This document shows, piece by piece, positions 47,169 to 59,000 of a DNA stretch of 64,000 nt (position 1 is its first letter; the number at the start of each line of letters is the position of its first letter). Origin of the DNA: Coriobacteriaceae bacterium. Its GTDB lineage: Bacteria; Actinomycetota; Coriobacteriia; Coriobacteriales; Coriobacteriaceae. The notes beneath the pieces were generated by a model, which was given only the letters and a program-made list of their open reading frames with translations, was not told where the DNA came from and did not search any database. Where the stretch lies: positions 62,001 through 126,000 of the forward strand of contig CABJBO010000003.1 in the NCBI GenBank assembly GCA_902363875.1. The letters run 5' to 3'. Made by a program: the position numbers and the translations under genes.

Positions 47169-50100
47169 CTAAATTATCGCTCCGTTCGAGCTTAAGCTAC
47201 AGGCATCGCCAATGACCTTAGCGGTGGAACTACATGCGCGACTTAACTTGAAATAACCCTTCAGAAGAATATCGCCGCATTTTGCGACCGACGGGGACAT
47301 GCTCAACAGGGCAAAGTGAGAGGCACCCTCATTAGAGCTCAGCTCAACGTTTACCCCATTGGATACGCCGGACCCCCTCGATCCAAGATAAAATCCGGGC
47401 CTCAGGGCGCTCTCAATGAGATACGTACCATCAGGCTGCTTGGCGGCAATCCACTTTTGAGCATACGTGCCGTTGGAGGCGTACTGGGCAATGTTTGTTC
47501 CAGCGGAAGCGTTTCCTCCAGCAACATCAATCACCTTATGAGAGCCAACATTCGTAAACGTAACATAGCCCTTGTCGTCATGTGAAACGACCCAACGCTG
47601 AGCATTGCTCATATTCGACCTGTACAGCTGGATATTGGCGCTATTGACTTTCGAGCCGCCAGTAACATCCAAGACAAACGAGTGGTTCTTGCTGGAGCTT
47701 ATGAGATACTCGCCGTCTGCCAAATCGGATACGTGTGCCGTGGCCTCAGCGTCTTGCTCGGAGCGCAAGCACTTAAAGCCAGAAGGTGCAAATGCGACCG
47801 AAAGCTCACGGGCATCGCCTCTGGAAACCGTTGCCAGCTTACCGGAGGCGTTTACGCCTAGAGCACAGCCAGAAGCATCGTTAACGATACGGTACGAGCC
47901 ATTACCAGTATCTTCGATAGCCCAGCAATAATTAGACGACGAGGGCGAGGCACTCCCCTGCTTAACGGCAGCGCCGGGAACTATATCCCCGTCCTGGGCA
48001 TAGAGATAGCGATAGGATTTTGCAGACTTGATTGCGTAAAGACCCTTGTCGGCATCGTATTCAAAGCCAAATCCCTGCGCAATAGTCCCATTAGGGTTAT
48101 ATAGCTGAATAGCGGCACCGCTATCCATGCTACCGCCGGTCACATCAAAAACACGACCATCAGAAGCCGTTACGATAGCAGACTGAGAATCAATTGATTT
48201 ACCATTAGAGACATTTCCGGCTGTATACAGGCAGAACCGCTGGGCATCGGTACCATTATCATCAAAGACCTGGACATTCGTCCCGTTGGAAGTAGCCCCA
48301 GATGCAAGATCCAAGACAAAGCCGGTCTTAAGCGCGGAGCAAATCTTAACGGAACCATTTCCGCAATCAACGAGAATCCATTTCTGGGCCCAAGAGCCGT
48401 TAGGCGCGTACTGCTGAACATTGGCGCCGGCTTTCTTGCTCCCGCTGGAAACGTCTAAAACCTTGCCCGACCCTACATTGGTGATGGTTACATAGCCATT
48501 CTTGTCATACGTAAACGTCCAGCGCTGAGCCGGCGTAGCATTAGATGCATACACCTGCAGATTTGCACCGGAATTCGTAGATCCGCCGGAAATATCGAGG
48601 ACCTGGCGCTCGGATAAAGAACCGATGGCGTATTCAGTGCCCTCCTTTACAAGTCCCCTGCTAGAAGCGGCAAGATCGTCAAGCTGCTGACGAACGGTGC
48701 GTGCCGAAGCGAGCGTCCATTTTTGCGCATCAGATCCGTTATAGGTATAAATTTGCAGCGCGGACCCACTCACGCCATTGGCGCCAGGAACATCAATGGC
48801 TTTGCCGGACTTAGAGTTTATGAATGAATACTCGTCATTGCCACAGTCAATAACAGACCAATGCTGTGCACTGGTGCCGTTAGAAGAGTATTGAGAAATG
48901 GCACCGCCGTTGGAAACGGAACCGCCCTGAGCCTCAAAGGGCTTGCCAGAGTTAACGTTTACGATTTCGTACAGGCCATTACCGACCTGCTTAAAAGTAA
49001 ACATCTGCGCCTGGCTGTTGTTGGCAGTGTAAACCTGAAGACGCGCACGATCATCAGAAGACCCGCCGTTGATATCCATGACCAGCTGCGGATTGAGCGA
49101 ACTCTTAATAACAAAAGCTTTGCCGGTCTCTACGGTCGAGGAAGAAGCGAGAGTAAAACGCTGGGCATTCGATTTATTCGGAGCCCAAATCCTAACCGAA
49201 GTGCCATCCGCAGTGCTACCGCTGCAAAGATCGAGCACCCAATTACCCAGAGCGGACTGAATATAAAATCCGCTATCGGCAACACGAATATGCCAAAGCT
49301 GACGACTGTCTTGAGCATAAGTGGCCTGAACAACCGAAGAACCACTTTGCGCTTTGTCGCCCTCAACGGATAGATATTGTCCAGTAGATTCGCTCTTAAT
49401 TCGATAGGCCCCGGAACCAGCCGACTCAAGACGAAAGCGCTGATTTGAAGACCCTTGAGCATGGAACAAAGAAAGCTGCCCGTCATCACCAACAGTAACG
49501 CTCGAGGAATCCTGCGCTATCGAATCGATATAGTAAGTCCCGTCCGCGAGAGCATAATCGGGCAGATTAACGACGTTGACAAAATCAGCCGAGGAAAAAG
49601 CATTCATGTCAACAGTGTTGGCAGTGATGCCATCAAGTCGCTCCGACGAAGTGTACTGCCATCCGTACTGTCCGGCGCAACTAAACGAAGTTCTGAGCTT
49701 GGGGCCGTATTCCGCAATCCAAGACACGCGGGGGCGCACACTTGCAGCTTTGAGATAGGTATCCGCGTACCAACGACCAGAATAAATGGATACGTTGTTA
49801 ATGCCAAAACCAGAAAGCGTATTAAAATACGCGTTCACAATGCCCTCGTACGCCGATGCGCTATTAGGAGATATTGCATTACCTTTGCTGTCGTAGAACG
49901 ACTCCAAATCGTAAAAAATCGGCAGCGATAGATCGTATAGGCTATATTTACTTACGATCTGTTGGGTAAAGTACGCCTCGCTTGCGGCATCATTCGAATT
50001 CTGAGCCGTACTAAAGATATACACGCCAAAAGGAATTCCCAAGCGGCGAACCTCACGCAAATTGCGCTCAAATTGTTTATCAAAATGGCTCGTCGAATAA

Positions 50101-50510
50101 CCAAAGCGCAAAATTACAGCATCAACGCCAGAATTTTGAACCTTATTCCAGTCAATCGACCCCTGCCACTCAGAAACGTCAATGACCTTTAGCGCCGGAG
50201 ACGCAAAAGCCTCGCCATACCCGTTATAGAACACTTTAGAAGCGTTCGTGCCGCCCCAATAGGGAGACCCGCTTGCAGAACGATCATCGAGCGCGGCGGC
50301 AAGCGGCTCACCCTCCATCGAGCTACCGGCGGTATAGTCGTTGGAATCATCCGCGGGATGCGCCTCACCATAGGCAAGACGCTCCTCGAGAGATGCATCG
50401 ACCGGGAGCGAACCATCGTCGGCAAAAACAGGGGTTGCCCCCAGGCTGCAAAGCAGACCGAGGGCAACCAATAGCGACGATGCGAGACAAGTTTTCTTAC
50501 GCATAACCAT
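47169..50510 (-). CDS. GH25 muramidase with ricin-type lectin array (truncated by nonsense codon)
   Basis: A 1113-residue secreted protein. A signal peptide ends near residue 31 (ATPVFADDG). Residues about 105-310 are a GH25 lysozyme domain (LKVIDVSEWQGSIDWNKV, PIFYDLES, YGWQYTS and the final DMNAF); the catalytic Asp and Glu are present. Fifteen ricin-type repeats follow (about 320-1070), the twelfth and fifteenth degenerate. The chain ends GDACSLSSNGAII, where TAG (47171-47169) falls inside a sixteenth repeat; homologous sequence continues for another 900 bp. ATG 50510 is the likely start. A truncated product is still possible. Confidence 0.8.
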   Translation of the reverse strand: MVMRKKTCLASSLLVALGLLCSLGATPVFADDGSLPVDASLEERLAYGEAHPADDSNDYTAGSSMEGEPLAAALDDRSASGSPYWGGTNASKVFYNGYGEAFASPALKVIDVSEWQGSIDWNKVQNSGVDAVILRFGYSTSHFDKQFERNLREVRRLGIPFGVYIFSTAQNSNDAASEAYFTQQIVSKYSLYDLSLPIFYDLESFYDSKGNAISPNSASAYEGIVNAYFNTLSGFGINNVSIYSGRWYADTYLKAASVRPRVSWIAEYGPKLRTSFSCAGQYGWQYTSSERLDGITANTVDMNAFSSADFVNVVNLPDYALADGTYYIDSIAQDSSSVTVGDDGQLSLFHAQGSSNQRFRLESAGSGAYRIKSESTGQYLSVEGDKAQSGSSVVQATYAQDSRQLWHIRVADSGFYIQSALGNWVLDLCSGSTADGTSVRIWAPNKSNAQRFTLASSSTVETGKAFVIKSSLNPQLVMDINGGSSDDRARLQVYTANNSQAQMFTFKQVGNGLYEIVNVNSGKPFEAQGGSVSNGGAISQYSSNGTSAQHWSVIDCGNDEYSFINSKSGKAIDVPGANGVSGSALQIYTYNGSDAQKWTLASARTVRQQLDDLAASSRGLVKEGTEYAIGSLSERQVLDISGGSTNSGANLQVYASNATPAQRWTFTYDKNGYVTITNVGSGKVLDVSSGSKKAGANVQQYAPNGSWAQKWILVDCGNGSVKICSALKTGFVLDLASGATSNGTNVQVFDDNGTDAQRFCLYTAGNVSNGKSIDSQSAIVTASDGRVFDVTGGSMDSGAAIQLYNPNGTIAQGFGFEYDADKGLYAIKSAKSYRYLYAQDGDIVPGAAVKQGSASPSSSNYCWAIEDTGNGSYRIVNDASGCALGVNASGKLATVSRGDARELSVAFAPSGFKCLRSEQDAEATAHVSDLADGEYLISSSKNHSFVLDVTGGSKVNSANIQLYRSNMSNAQRWVVSHDDKGYVTFTNVGSHKVIDVAGGNASAGTNIAQYASNGTYAQKWIAAKQPDGTYLIESALRPGFYLGSRGSGVSNGVNVELSSNEGASHFALLSMSPSVAKCGDILLKGYFKLSRACSSTAKVIGDACSLSSNGAII

Positions 50511-50525
50511 CAACCTAAATCCAAA

Positions 50526-52375
50526 CTAACAAAGGGCGATATTGCGATACCAACCCCAAAGCGGCGTATACGTGGTTCCATAATAATTGACCCAGTCATT
50601 AAGCCCGCGAACGTTAACTCGACCGATGTTCTCAATAACTTTGCCATCGCCAATATAGATTGCAATATGGCCCCACCGTGAGCCCGCCCAATTGTGGGAG
50701 TGGGATGGGACAGCGACAATCATACCAACTTTCAAATTAGCGCGGTTGCTGTCGTGACAATAAGCCCAAAACATGTCGCAGGCATCGCCGTAGGCATAGC
50801 CATAACCGGCCGCATTAAACACCCTTGAAATCCACTCGGAACATAGATTTGCGCCAGGAGTAGGAGTGGAGTATGCAATGTCGACGAGTCGCCTTTGCGC
50901 GCCGTTAGCGTCAGCATAAGGTTGCTCGGAAACAATCGTAGTATCAAAGCGCCATGAGTCGCTACCACCATTGCCAAGAACAAGACCGTTATCGCTGTTC
51001 ATCAACGCGAAAGAACCGTCAGCGAGCATCGAATAAATTGCGATGCCGCCGTCATCGGCAAGGCGAAGCAGCCACTTTTGTGCATCAGAACCATTCCAGT
51101 CCCATTGCTGAACAGAAGCGCCATTAGATGCGTTAGCGCTCGGCACGTCGAGCGCCTTCCCAGACACAAAGGTAGTCAGGCTGTAGGCACCGTTTCCCAA
51201 ATAACGGACATACCACTTTTGCGCGTTCGTTCCATTAGCGGTATATAGCTGCACTCGAGCTCCGGCACTGCTGGATCCGCCAGCAACATCCAAAACACGA
51301 TTACCGCTCGATTGGTTCACCACTACGTAGACGCCATCATCAATAAGCGAAGCCGCAACAAAACGCCATGCCTGAGTTACCGTAAAGTTATTGGCGTACA
51401 TCTGAATCGCGGTGCCTGCAGCGGCATTGCCGCCGGTCAAGTCAATCACAGCGCCCGAAACCGCATTCACAAGAACAAGACCGCCCATTGGAGACACGCG
51501 CGGAATCCAGTGGGAACCTTCCGCCGCCTCCTTAACACTCATCAGCTTGCCGTCACTTTGCGAAAGGTACTTACCCGAATTTGCACCCTTGATAAGAACC
51601 GACCCATCGTCGCAGACACTAATCAACCAGTTCTGTGCCAAAGTGCCGTTACGGTTCCAAACCTGCAATTTAGCGTCGTCCGTTTTCGATCCACCAGAGT
51701 CATCGATGAGACGGTTACCGTCTACGCGAGAGTAGATCTCGTACAGTCCGTCATCGATAGTCTGAGCGATCTTAACGAGATTCCAAACCTGTGCATTCGT
51801 AGCGTTCCATCTATAAACCTGTGCGTTCCCCCATTGGCAACGCTACCGCCAGAAATATCGAGCACTTAGTCGCCAAGGCCGGACTTAATAAAATAGCCGC
51901 CATCTTGACGGGCGACAAAATCCCAAAGCTGCGCATTCGTATGGTTGAGAACATATTGCTGGACATTGGCGCCGTTATCGCATGAGCCGCCCGAGACATC
52001 CAGGACCCTATTAGAGCCGGCGCTAGAAATCTCATAGACGCCCTCATCGATATCCGCTGAAGGAAAGTCGGAAATCTGCGGATTCGAAGGCAGGGCAGAA
52101 GGCTCAGCAGGAACATCTGAAACAGGAGAAGGAACGCCAGCCTCATCATCACCCACGGCAGGAGTCTGTGCATCGGCAGGAGTGATATCGCCAGCATCTC
52201 CTGTGGACCCCAAGGAATCCTTTCCAAAAGCACCATCGGCTTCAATCGAATCATCTTCAGTAGACACTACCGGAGAAATTAGGGCCTCATCATTCGGAGT
52301 AGCCAACTCAATTGAGTAAACTTGAATGGGAGAGCACAAAGCAGCGACCGCGAAGCACGCAGGAATTAACGGCAC
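50526..52375 (-). pseudogene. Broken ricin-type lectin with C-terminal NlpC/CHAP-like hydrolase
   Basis: The 5' part (52375-51866) encodes a Pro/Ala/Asp-rich linker and a first ricin repeat, then an in-frame TAA (51868-51866) interrupts SGLGDxVLDISGGSVANG. About 40 bases later a base is missing in a G-run near 51831, after which the array continues in another frame (NAQVYRWNATNAQVW) into 51668-50526. That part has more repeats and a C-terminal domain, ANLCSEWISRVFNAAG...GHIAIYIGDGKVIENIG, with a Cys and His in CHAP/NlpC order. The signal peptide frame lacks an ATG as well (LKKSVLFVPLIPACF), so three lesions are possible. About eight or nine repeats are visible. Confidence 0.82.
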
Positions 52376-52427
52376 GAACAGGACTGATTTTTTTAATCTC
52401 TAATAAACCTCGATTAAAGAAATAGGA

Positions 52428-55400
52428 CTATACGAACGGGCGTGCAGCACCAATGGGATTGCCGCGCTCGTAAACACCATGGACACCGACGCCCTGATGC
52501 GGCCAGGAGTCAATCATGCGCCCATCCCCCAGATAGATAGCGATATGACCACGATAATAGACAACGTCACCTCGCTGCATGCTGTTAACGCCTACCGGCA
52601 AAAATGTACCGTTATTGTACCAATTCATAGAGTTGGACGTCTGCCATGCAAGCCAACGATGGTTATAGGGGTTGTAGATACCCATATCCATACCCGTAGC
52701 ATAGAGGCACTGCAACACAAAGCCAGAGCAATCGACGGCGCCACCAGGCGGGGTAGAGTAGGGCTCGATATACCTCGTACCAACATACCCATAGGCACGC
52801 TGGATAAAGGCATTGACGCAGTCGTCTCGTGTGGCATCGATCGCAATACGAGACGGCGTTACATAGGTGAACTCGCCCGTACAATAGCTTGGAAGCCTTA
52901 CCGTCAAGCTACTTACCTGGGGGTAGTTCGCAGGGTTCTGATAACCAATCTTCGCAGGACGTTCGGCAGAAAGAGCGCGCCAAGACTGAGCAGCGAAGCC
53001 AGTATAAGACCAGAGCTGGACATTGGCTCCATTCACGGTGGCCCCGTCGCTTACCTCCAGGACCTTATTGCCGCAAGCCGAAACAATCTTGATTCCACGC
53101 TCCCCCATTTCGAAACGCCACTTTTGCGCGTTCGACCCATTCCACTGCCACTGTTGAACATTAGCGCCATCCGCATTGGAACAGTTGAGAACATCAAGTG
53201 GGTAAGCAGAGCAACAAGCCGTAAGCGAGTACCAGCCGCCGCCGACGCTACGGACCCAAACACGCTGGCTTAACGTACCGTTAGAAGCATATATTTGAAC
53301 GTTTGCGCCATTCGAGCGAGAGCCACCAGCCACATCAAGTCGTTGTCCAATCGCATGCATGGGAGCGAACTCATAGAAACCGTCAGAAATAAGGGGGACG
53401 GACGCAATAGTCCACCCTTGCGCTGCAGACCCGTTCTCGTCAACGCAGACAACAGACCCGCCAGAGCCAGAGACGGACAGCACCTTACCGCTCTTTTTAT
53501 TCTTAAGCTCAACCCCCTTCCCAAAGCAGATTTCAATCGACCATTTGACCTCGTCGGCTTCTTTATCCGAAATTTGAAGAATGGCACCATCGGACTCTCG
53601 AGCCGAAAGATACTTGGCAGAATTGGCACATTGGAAGAAATAGTAGCCCTGGTCATCCTTACGAGCCCAGAATTTCTGAGCCAGGGTACCGTTTCCCGTA
53701 TAAACCTGCAGCGGAGCCCCGTCTGCATAGGAACCACCGGTAACGTCAAGATATTTACCCGTAGAATCTGAATGGATGGAATAGCAGCCCTCGCTGAACG
53801 AAACGGCGAAGGTTTCAAAGGTCCAATGTTGTGCAGCGCTACCAGACTCGATTGCGGTCGTCACGGAACCATCTGACTTGCGTTCCAGCACCAAATTGCT
53901 TGCAACAGATCGGATTAAATAGCCATATCCAACAGGCTCAATACGCCATTGTTGATTCGAACCATTCCCGGGATAATCCCACTGTTGAACTTTAGCACCA
54001 GGAATAATATCGCCGCTATCAAGATCAAGTCCCTTGGTAGACTTCGCGGAACGAATCGAGTAGAAACCCGTGGCGGAATCGTACGAAAGCTTAAAACACT
54101 GAGCCATAGTGCCATTTGTGGCATACGTTTGAATTCGGGCGCCGTTGGAGACGGAACCTCCCGCCACGTCAAGGCATGTAGAAGAATCGGAAACGGAATT
54201 GATCTGATACATGCCATCCGCAACCGATTGGGTGCCTGCTCCGACATGAGGATTAGCATCGATGGCAATAAAACGCTGAGCCGCAGAGCCATTTGCTGTC
54301 CAAATTTGAACATTTGAGCCATTAGAGACACTTCCGCCGTTTACATCTAAAACAAGGTTTCGTCCAAGGCCGGAATAAAACACGAATGACCCATTTGTCT
54401 GCTTAACAGGAATCCAACGCTGCGCGGCGGTGCCATTCACGGCATATTGCTGAACGTTGTTGCCGGACTTTTTACCACCACCCGTGACATCGAGGGCTGA
54501 AGAGGTCCCCGCATGAGCAATCGTCACATAGCCGGTAGGCTGACCATTTGAGTCGAGCGCATTCTTGATAACCCAGCGTTGAGCTGCGGTGTTGTTGGAG
54601 GCATAGATTTGGATGTTGGCACCATTCGAAGCAGAATCACCAGAAACATCGACAACACTTCGCGGTGATGAGTCCATACCGAGGGCATAAGTTCCATCGG
54701 GGATCTGCAAGCCCTGCGCAGCAGCAAAGGCGTCGATATCAGCCTGCGTCCAGGTAAAGCCCTTCGTCTGCGTCAAAGTCCAGGTCGCAGCATCAGTAGA
54801 GGTAACGGCAACGCCACTTTCGAACGAAAGATATAACCCATTAGCAGCGTTTTTAATGGTAAATCCCTCACCAGAAGGCTCGAGGATCCAAAAACGATTC
54901 TTTGTATATGAACCAGCGTCATCAAGAGATCCGTAGAGGTGGGCGGCGCCGCGGGGTACGACGCTACCGTAATCGGCGTCAATCAACTTGCCCGAAACAA
55001 GCGAAGCGATCGTGTAATAGCCGGATGCGCTGTTATACGTAAGACGGAACGCCTGCGCGACGGTACCGTTCTTTGCATACGACTGAAGAGTCGCACCGGA
55101 CTCAGCAGAAGCGCCTTTCACATCGAGCACCAACCCGGCAGATTCAAAACAATAAACACCGTCGGCGACGTTCTGTCCTAAAGAGTCAACGACCGGATTG
55201 GAGTCGATTGCAAAAAACAGCTGTGCGGCGGTCTGATTGGCCTTATATAGCTGGACATTAGCCCCATCAGCAGAGCTACCGCCCGCGATATCGAGCACGT
55301 AATCAAAGTTAAGGGCGGAATGTATCGTCAAGCCTCCATCGGCGTCCTTAACGGCAATCCACTTTTGCGCGCGCGTCCCGTTAGCCACATACTGCTGGAC

Positions 55401-55952
55401 GTTACGACCCGATTCGGCTATACCACCAGAAACATCAAGCACCAAACCGGAACCGGTGTTTTCGAACGTTAAAAAGCCGTTCTCGTCCTCATGTACTAAC
55501 CAGTGCTGAGCTTTAGTCATATTCGAGTTGTACATCTGAACATTAGCGCCATTTGAGGAAGATCCGCCCGCAACGTCCCACACCTTGCGCGAGGAATTAC
55601 TGCAAGCAAAAACATATGTCGCACCGTCAGAAAGCGTCCCCTTGTTTTTGAAGGCTAAATCCTCAACGCTCTCAACATCTTGAGGCGTCGTACCATCGGC
55701 CGATTCGACGGCAGATGTCGACGAGTCTTCAGATCGCCCCTCGCTAGATAGCACAATCGAGCTATTCGGAGCGAAGCTACCGTCACCGTCATCGGCAGCA
55801 CCCAATTCGATTACTCGATTAGCATCGGATCCGCTTGTGGACACTTCATCGGCAAATAATGGAGAAACTCCAACGGAGGAAATAAAAAGACCCGCAGCCA
55901 AAGCCACTACCGAAATAGCAGCTAGGCCACGGGCGTATCGGCTGCAACTCAT
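52428..55952 (-). CDS. Secreted NlpC/P60 endopeptidase with 18-repeat ricin-type lectin array
   Basis: A 1174-residue protein. A signal peptide ends near residue 35 (VSPLFADEV). After a linker, 18 ricin-type repeats (six trefoils) run to about residue 1020; numbers 5, 6, 12, 14 and 15 are degenerate. The C-terminal domain is NlpC/P60: AVDCSGFVLQCLY with the catalytic Cys and RGHIAIYLGDG with the His, so it probably cleaves peptidoglycan stem peptides. I chose ATG 55952, GGGGG being seven bases upstream. The repeat order near the catalytic end matches those of the C39 and L,D-transpeptidase proteins. Confidence 0.9.
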   Translation of the reverse strand: MSCSRYARGLAAISVVALAAGLFISSVGVSPLFADEVSTSGSDANRVIELGAADDGDGSFAPNSSIVLSSEGRSEDSSTSAVESADGTTPQDVESVEDLAFKNKGTLSDGATYVFACSNSSRKVWDVAGGSSSNGANVQMYNSNMTKAQHWLVHEDENGFLTFENTGSGLVLDVSGGIAESGRNVQQYVANGTRAQKWIAVKDADGGLTIHSALNFDYVLDIAGGSSADGANVQLYKANQTAAQLFFAIDSNPVVDSLGQNVADGVYCFESAGLVLDVKGASAESGATLQSYAKNGTVAQAFRLTYNSASGYYTIASLVSGKLIDADYGSVVPRGAAHLYGSLDDAGSYTKNRFWILEPSGEGFTIKNAANGLYLSFESGVAVTSTDAATWTLTQTKGFTWTQADIDAFAAAQGLQIPDGTYALGMDSSPRSVVDVSGDSASNGANIQIYASNNTAAQRWVIKNALDSNGQPTGYVTIAHAGTSSALDVTGGGKKSGNNVQQYAVNGTAAQRWIPVKQTNGSFVFYSGLGRNLVLDVNGGSVSNGSNVQIWTANGSAAQRFIAIDANPHVGAGTQSVADGMYQINSVSDSSTCLDVAGGSVSNGARIQTYATNGTMAQCFKLSYDSATGFYSIRSAKSTKGLDLDSGDIIPGAKVQQWDYPGNGSNQQWRIEPVGYGYLIRSVASNLVLERKSDGSVTTAIESGSAAQHWTFETFAVSFSEGCYSIHSDSTGKYLDVTGGSYADGAPLQVYTGNGTLAQKFWARKDDQGYYFFQCANSAKYLSARESDGAILQISDKEADEVKWSIEICFGKGVELKNKKSGKVLSVSGSGGSVVCVDENGSAAQGWTIASVPLISDGFYEFAPMHAIGQRLDVAGGSRSNGANVQIYASNGTLSQRVWVRSVGGGWYSLTACCSAYPLDVLNCSNADGANVQQWQWNGSNAQKWRFEMGERGIKIVSACGNKVLEVSDGATVNGANVQLWSYTGFAAQSWRALSAERPAKIGYQNPANYPQVSSLTVRLPSYCTGEFTYVTPSRIAIDATRDDCVNAFIQRAYGYVGTRYIEPYSTPPGGAVDCSGFVLQCLYATGMDMGIYNPYNHRWLAWQTSNSMNWYNNGTFLPVGVNSMQRGDVVYYRGHIAIYLGDGRMIDSWPHQGVGVHGVYERGNPIGAARPFV

Positions 55953-56023
55953 ATCAGACCCCCGATTCAAATTAACACTGAATCTATAATAGTTGATACG
56001 AGCCGCAATATTGATGCAATTGG

Positions 56024-59000
56024 TTACTTAATAACGATCGCTTGCGCACCTCGTTGCTGGTAAACCCAAGCAATCCAATCGCGATCGTAAGTAGTATAGC
56101 CATCGATGGTATCGGAGATCATGACCTTGTTTGTTTGAGGGTTATAACCCTTCAGAACAACCGTATGCGAGTTAACGCAAGCAAAATATCCACCCTGTCG
56201 GGCATAGATATATCCAACGTTGCCCTGATGAACGGTAGTCCAAATAATGACCGGATGTCCATCATCAAGGTAATTGCAGAGGTCATACAGAGAGGTTCCC
56301 GACACGTCGTACGAACGCAGGTTGCTCCCACTACTTGCTAGGAAATTATTGGCAGCCTTATTGAGTCCAGGAGCGCAGATCTCGTTACCATTGTTAGGGC
56401 TGTGAGGGTCTCCCCAGAAGCACCAGACAAAGTCCCAAGAGCTACGGGGAATCCATCGATCGGCCATCTCGCACGGACCAACACCAAAACCGTAATAGTT
56501 AAGGACGTTGGTCAGAGCCGCCGATTCACAGCCATTGGGAAGACCAACGGAGTACTGATTATAAACTGGGACAGCCAGATCTACCGCCTCGGGCGTATAG
56601 CTCGTCTGGGCAAAGTAGAATCCCTGCGCGTCGGAGCCATTAGCAGCGTAAATCTGGATATTGGCTCCATCATTAAGCGCACCTCCGTTCACGTCCAAAA
56701 CAAGTGAGTCGTTAAGCGCAGAACGAATGACAAAGGAGCCGCCGTTTACGTAGTCAACACGCCAGCGCTGAGCGGAGCTTCCATTCCCCTGCCACTGCTG
56801 AACGTTAGCGCCCGAAGCACCCTGAGCATTCAGGACATCGAGATATTTTTTGCTTCGGCAGTTTTGAATCGAAATGGTTCCATCCGAGTTAACGTTGATG
56901 TTCCATTTTTGGGCGCCAGAATCATTGGAAGACCAAAGCTGCACGTTAGCTCCGTTTGAACGAGAGCCACTCGCCACGTCTAGCACCTTTGAACGGTTAG
57001 AAGCAGCGGCAATAACATAGGTACCCGAATCAACTAACGAGCAGGCAGACAACTTGAAAGACTGTGCCAAGGTGCCGTTCGAATCATACAACCTGATATT
57101 AGTTCCGTTGCTTGTTGAGCCACCTGCGGCATCGAGGACCTTACCGGTTGCAACGTTAACGAAGTTGATACCGCCCTTGTCAATCTGTGCGGTCCAAAGC
57201 TGAGCATCACCATTATCAAAAGATCGGACGCAGACGTTGCCATCTTCATCTGCCATTAAGACCTTGCCAGACACCAGGCTTTCAACGGTATACGTATTAT
57301 CACGGTCGGCAACCTTGGCAACTTTCCATTTCTGAGCAATCGACTTGTTGCTTCCATAGAGCTGAACGTTAGCGCCATCACTGGCAGAGCCGCTCGCAAT
57401 GTCCAAAACAGCAGAGGAGGATGCGGAGTTCGAAATGGTAAAGTAGCCCTCGGGCAAAAGCGAGGTCAACTTTGTAAAGGCAAGATGCTGCGACGCGGAA
57501 TCAGACGGGATGTCTCCGTACACATTAGAGTTGGCAACACTTAGGACCAATCCGGTTGCTTTATTCGTTGCCGTATAGGAACCGTCGTCGTTACGAATAA
57601 TGGAAAACAGCTGATTTACGTTATTGCCGTCACCGCTCCATTGGTGGACATTTGTTCCAGGACACACATTGCCACCATAGACATCGAGAGCCTTGCCAGA
57701 CTGGGCGTTCACGATTCGATAGTAGCCATGCTCATATACAAATTTAAAAACCTGAGCAAACGTGCCATTAGCAGCATAAGTCTGGACGTTTGCCCCGTTA
57801 GAAGAGGACCCTCCGGAGATATCAAACACATGAGAGGAATCCGATGCCAACGAAATAGTGAACCAGCCGTCCAAACCAAGATCGTCGGACGGGGCTACAT
57901 TGGGAACGGCCGATACAAAACGAACGTTTTGGGCGGCGGTACCGTTGCTCACATATGTTTGAATATTGGCACCATTCGAGGAGGATCCGCCTGCAACATC
58001 TAGAACAAGATCGGGCAGAACCGCGGACTGCAACCGGAAGGAGCCACCAGGCACCGAGGGAACGGCGATCCAGCGCTGGGCACGCGATCCATTGGATGAA
58101 TACTGTTGAATATTGGTGCCCAACGTACAAGAACCGCCCGCAATGTTGAGCACCTTGCCAGAGGAAACGTTTTTGATAATCAAATAACCGAGTTCATCAT
58201 GCGAAATGTCCCACTGTTGAGCCGCTGTCATATTCGAAACATACGACTGAACATTGCCGCCGTTGGCTTTAGAGCCGCCGTTCACGTCCAGAACCTTAGC
58301 TCCTCCGACGCCAAGTGCTAAGACATAGCGTCCATCAGCAATATTGCCAGCATTTTGCTGGGCAAGTGCATCCAGTTGTTCGCGCTGAACGTCTAAATTG
58401 AAAAATGTCCAACGTTGAGCGATCGTGCCGTTATCCGACCAAGTTCTCACATTCGTGCCGCTACTAGTATTGCCGCCGGCGATATCAAGGCAGATCGATG
58501 GATCAAGCGCGGACACCAGCTTGATCGAGTCCCCATCCTTAACGGCAATCCATTTTTGAGCGGCAGAACCATTTGACGCATATTGCTGAACGTTTGTTCC
58601 AGATTGAGCGCTTCCGCCAGAAACATCAAGAACAAGACCGGAACCACTATTGGTTAATGTGACAAAGCCATTTTGGTCATGAGAGATGTTCCACGTTTGT
58701 GCAGCTGTAGCGTTGAGAGCATATATTTGGACATTCGCACCAGATGACCTAGACCCACCAGCAACATCAAGCGCCTGCCAGGAACTTTTTGCCGAGCGAA
58801 TATAGTAGGTACCGTCAGCGAAGTCGGAGGCGTGGGCGGCAGCAAGCTCAGCGAGGATGGTAGCCTTGGGCTTCTCGAGCGTAAACGTCTGAGCAACGGA
58901 TTCATTGGATTGATAGAGACGGATTTCTGTTCCGTTGGAATCGCTGGCGCCAGCGATGTCGATGGCAAAATCATCATCGGCGACAGGCGAAAAGACAAAT

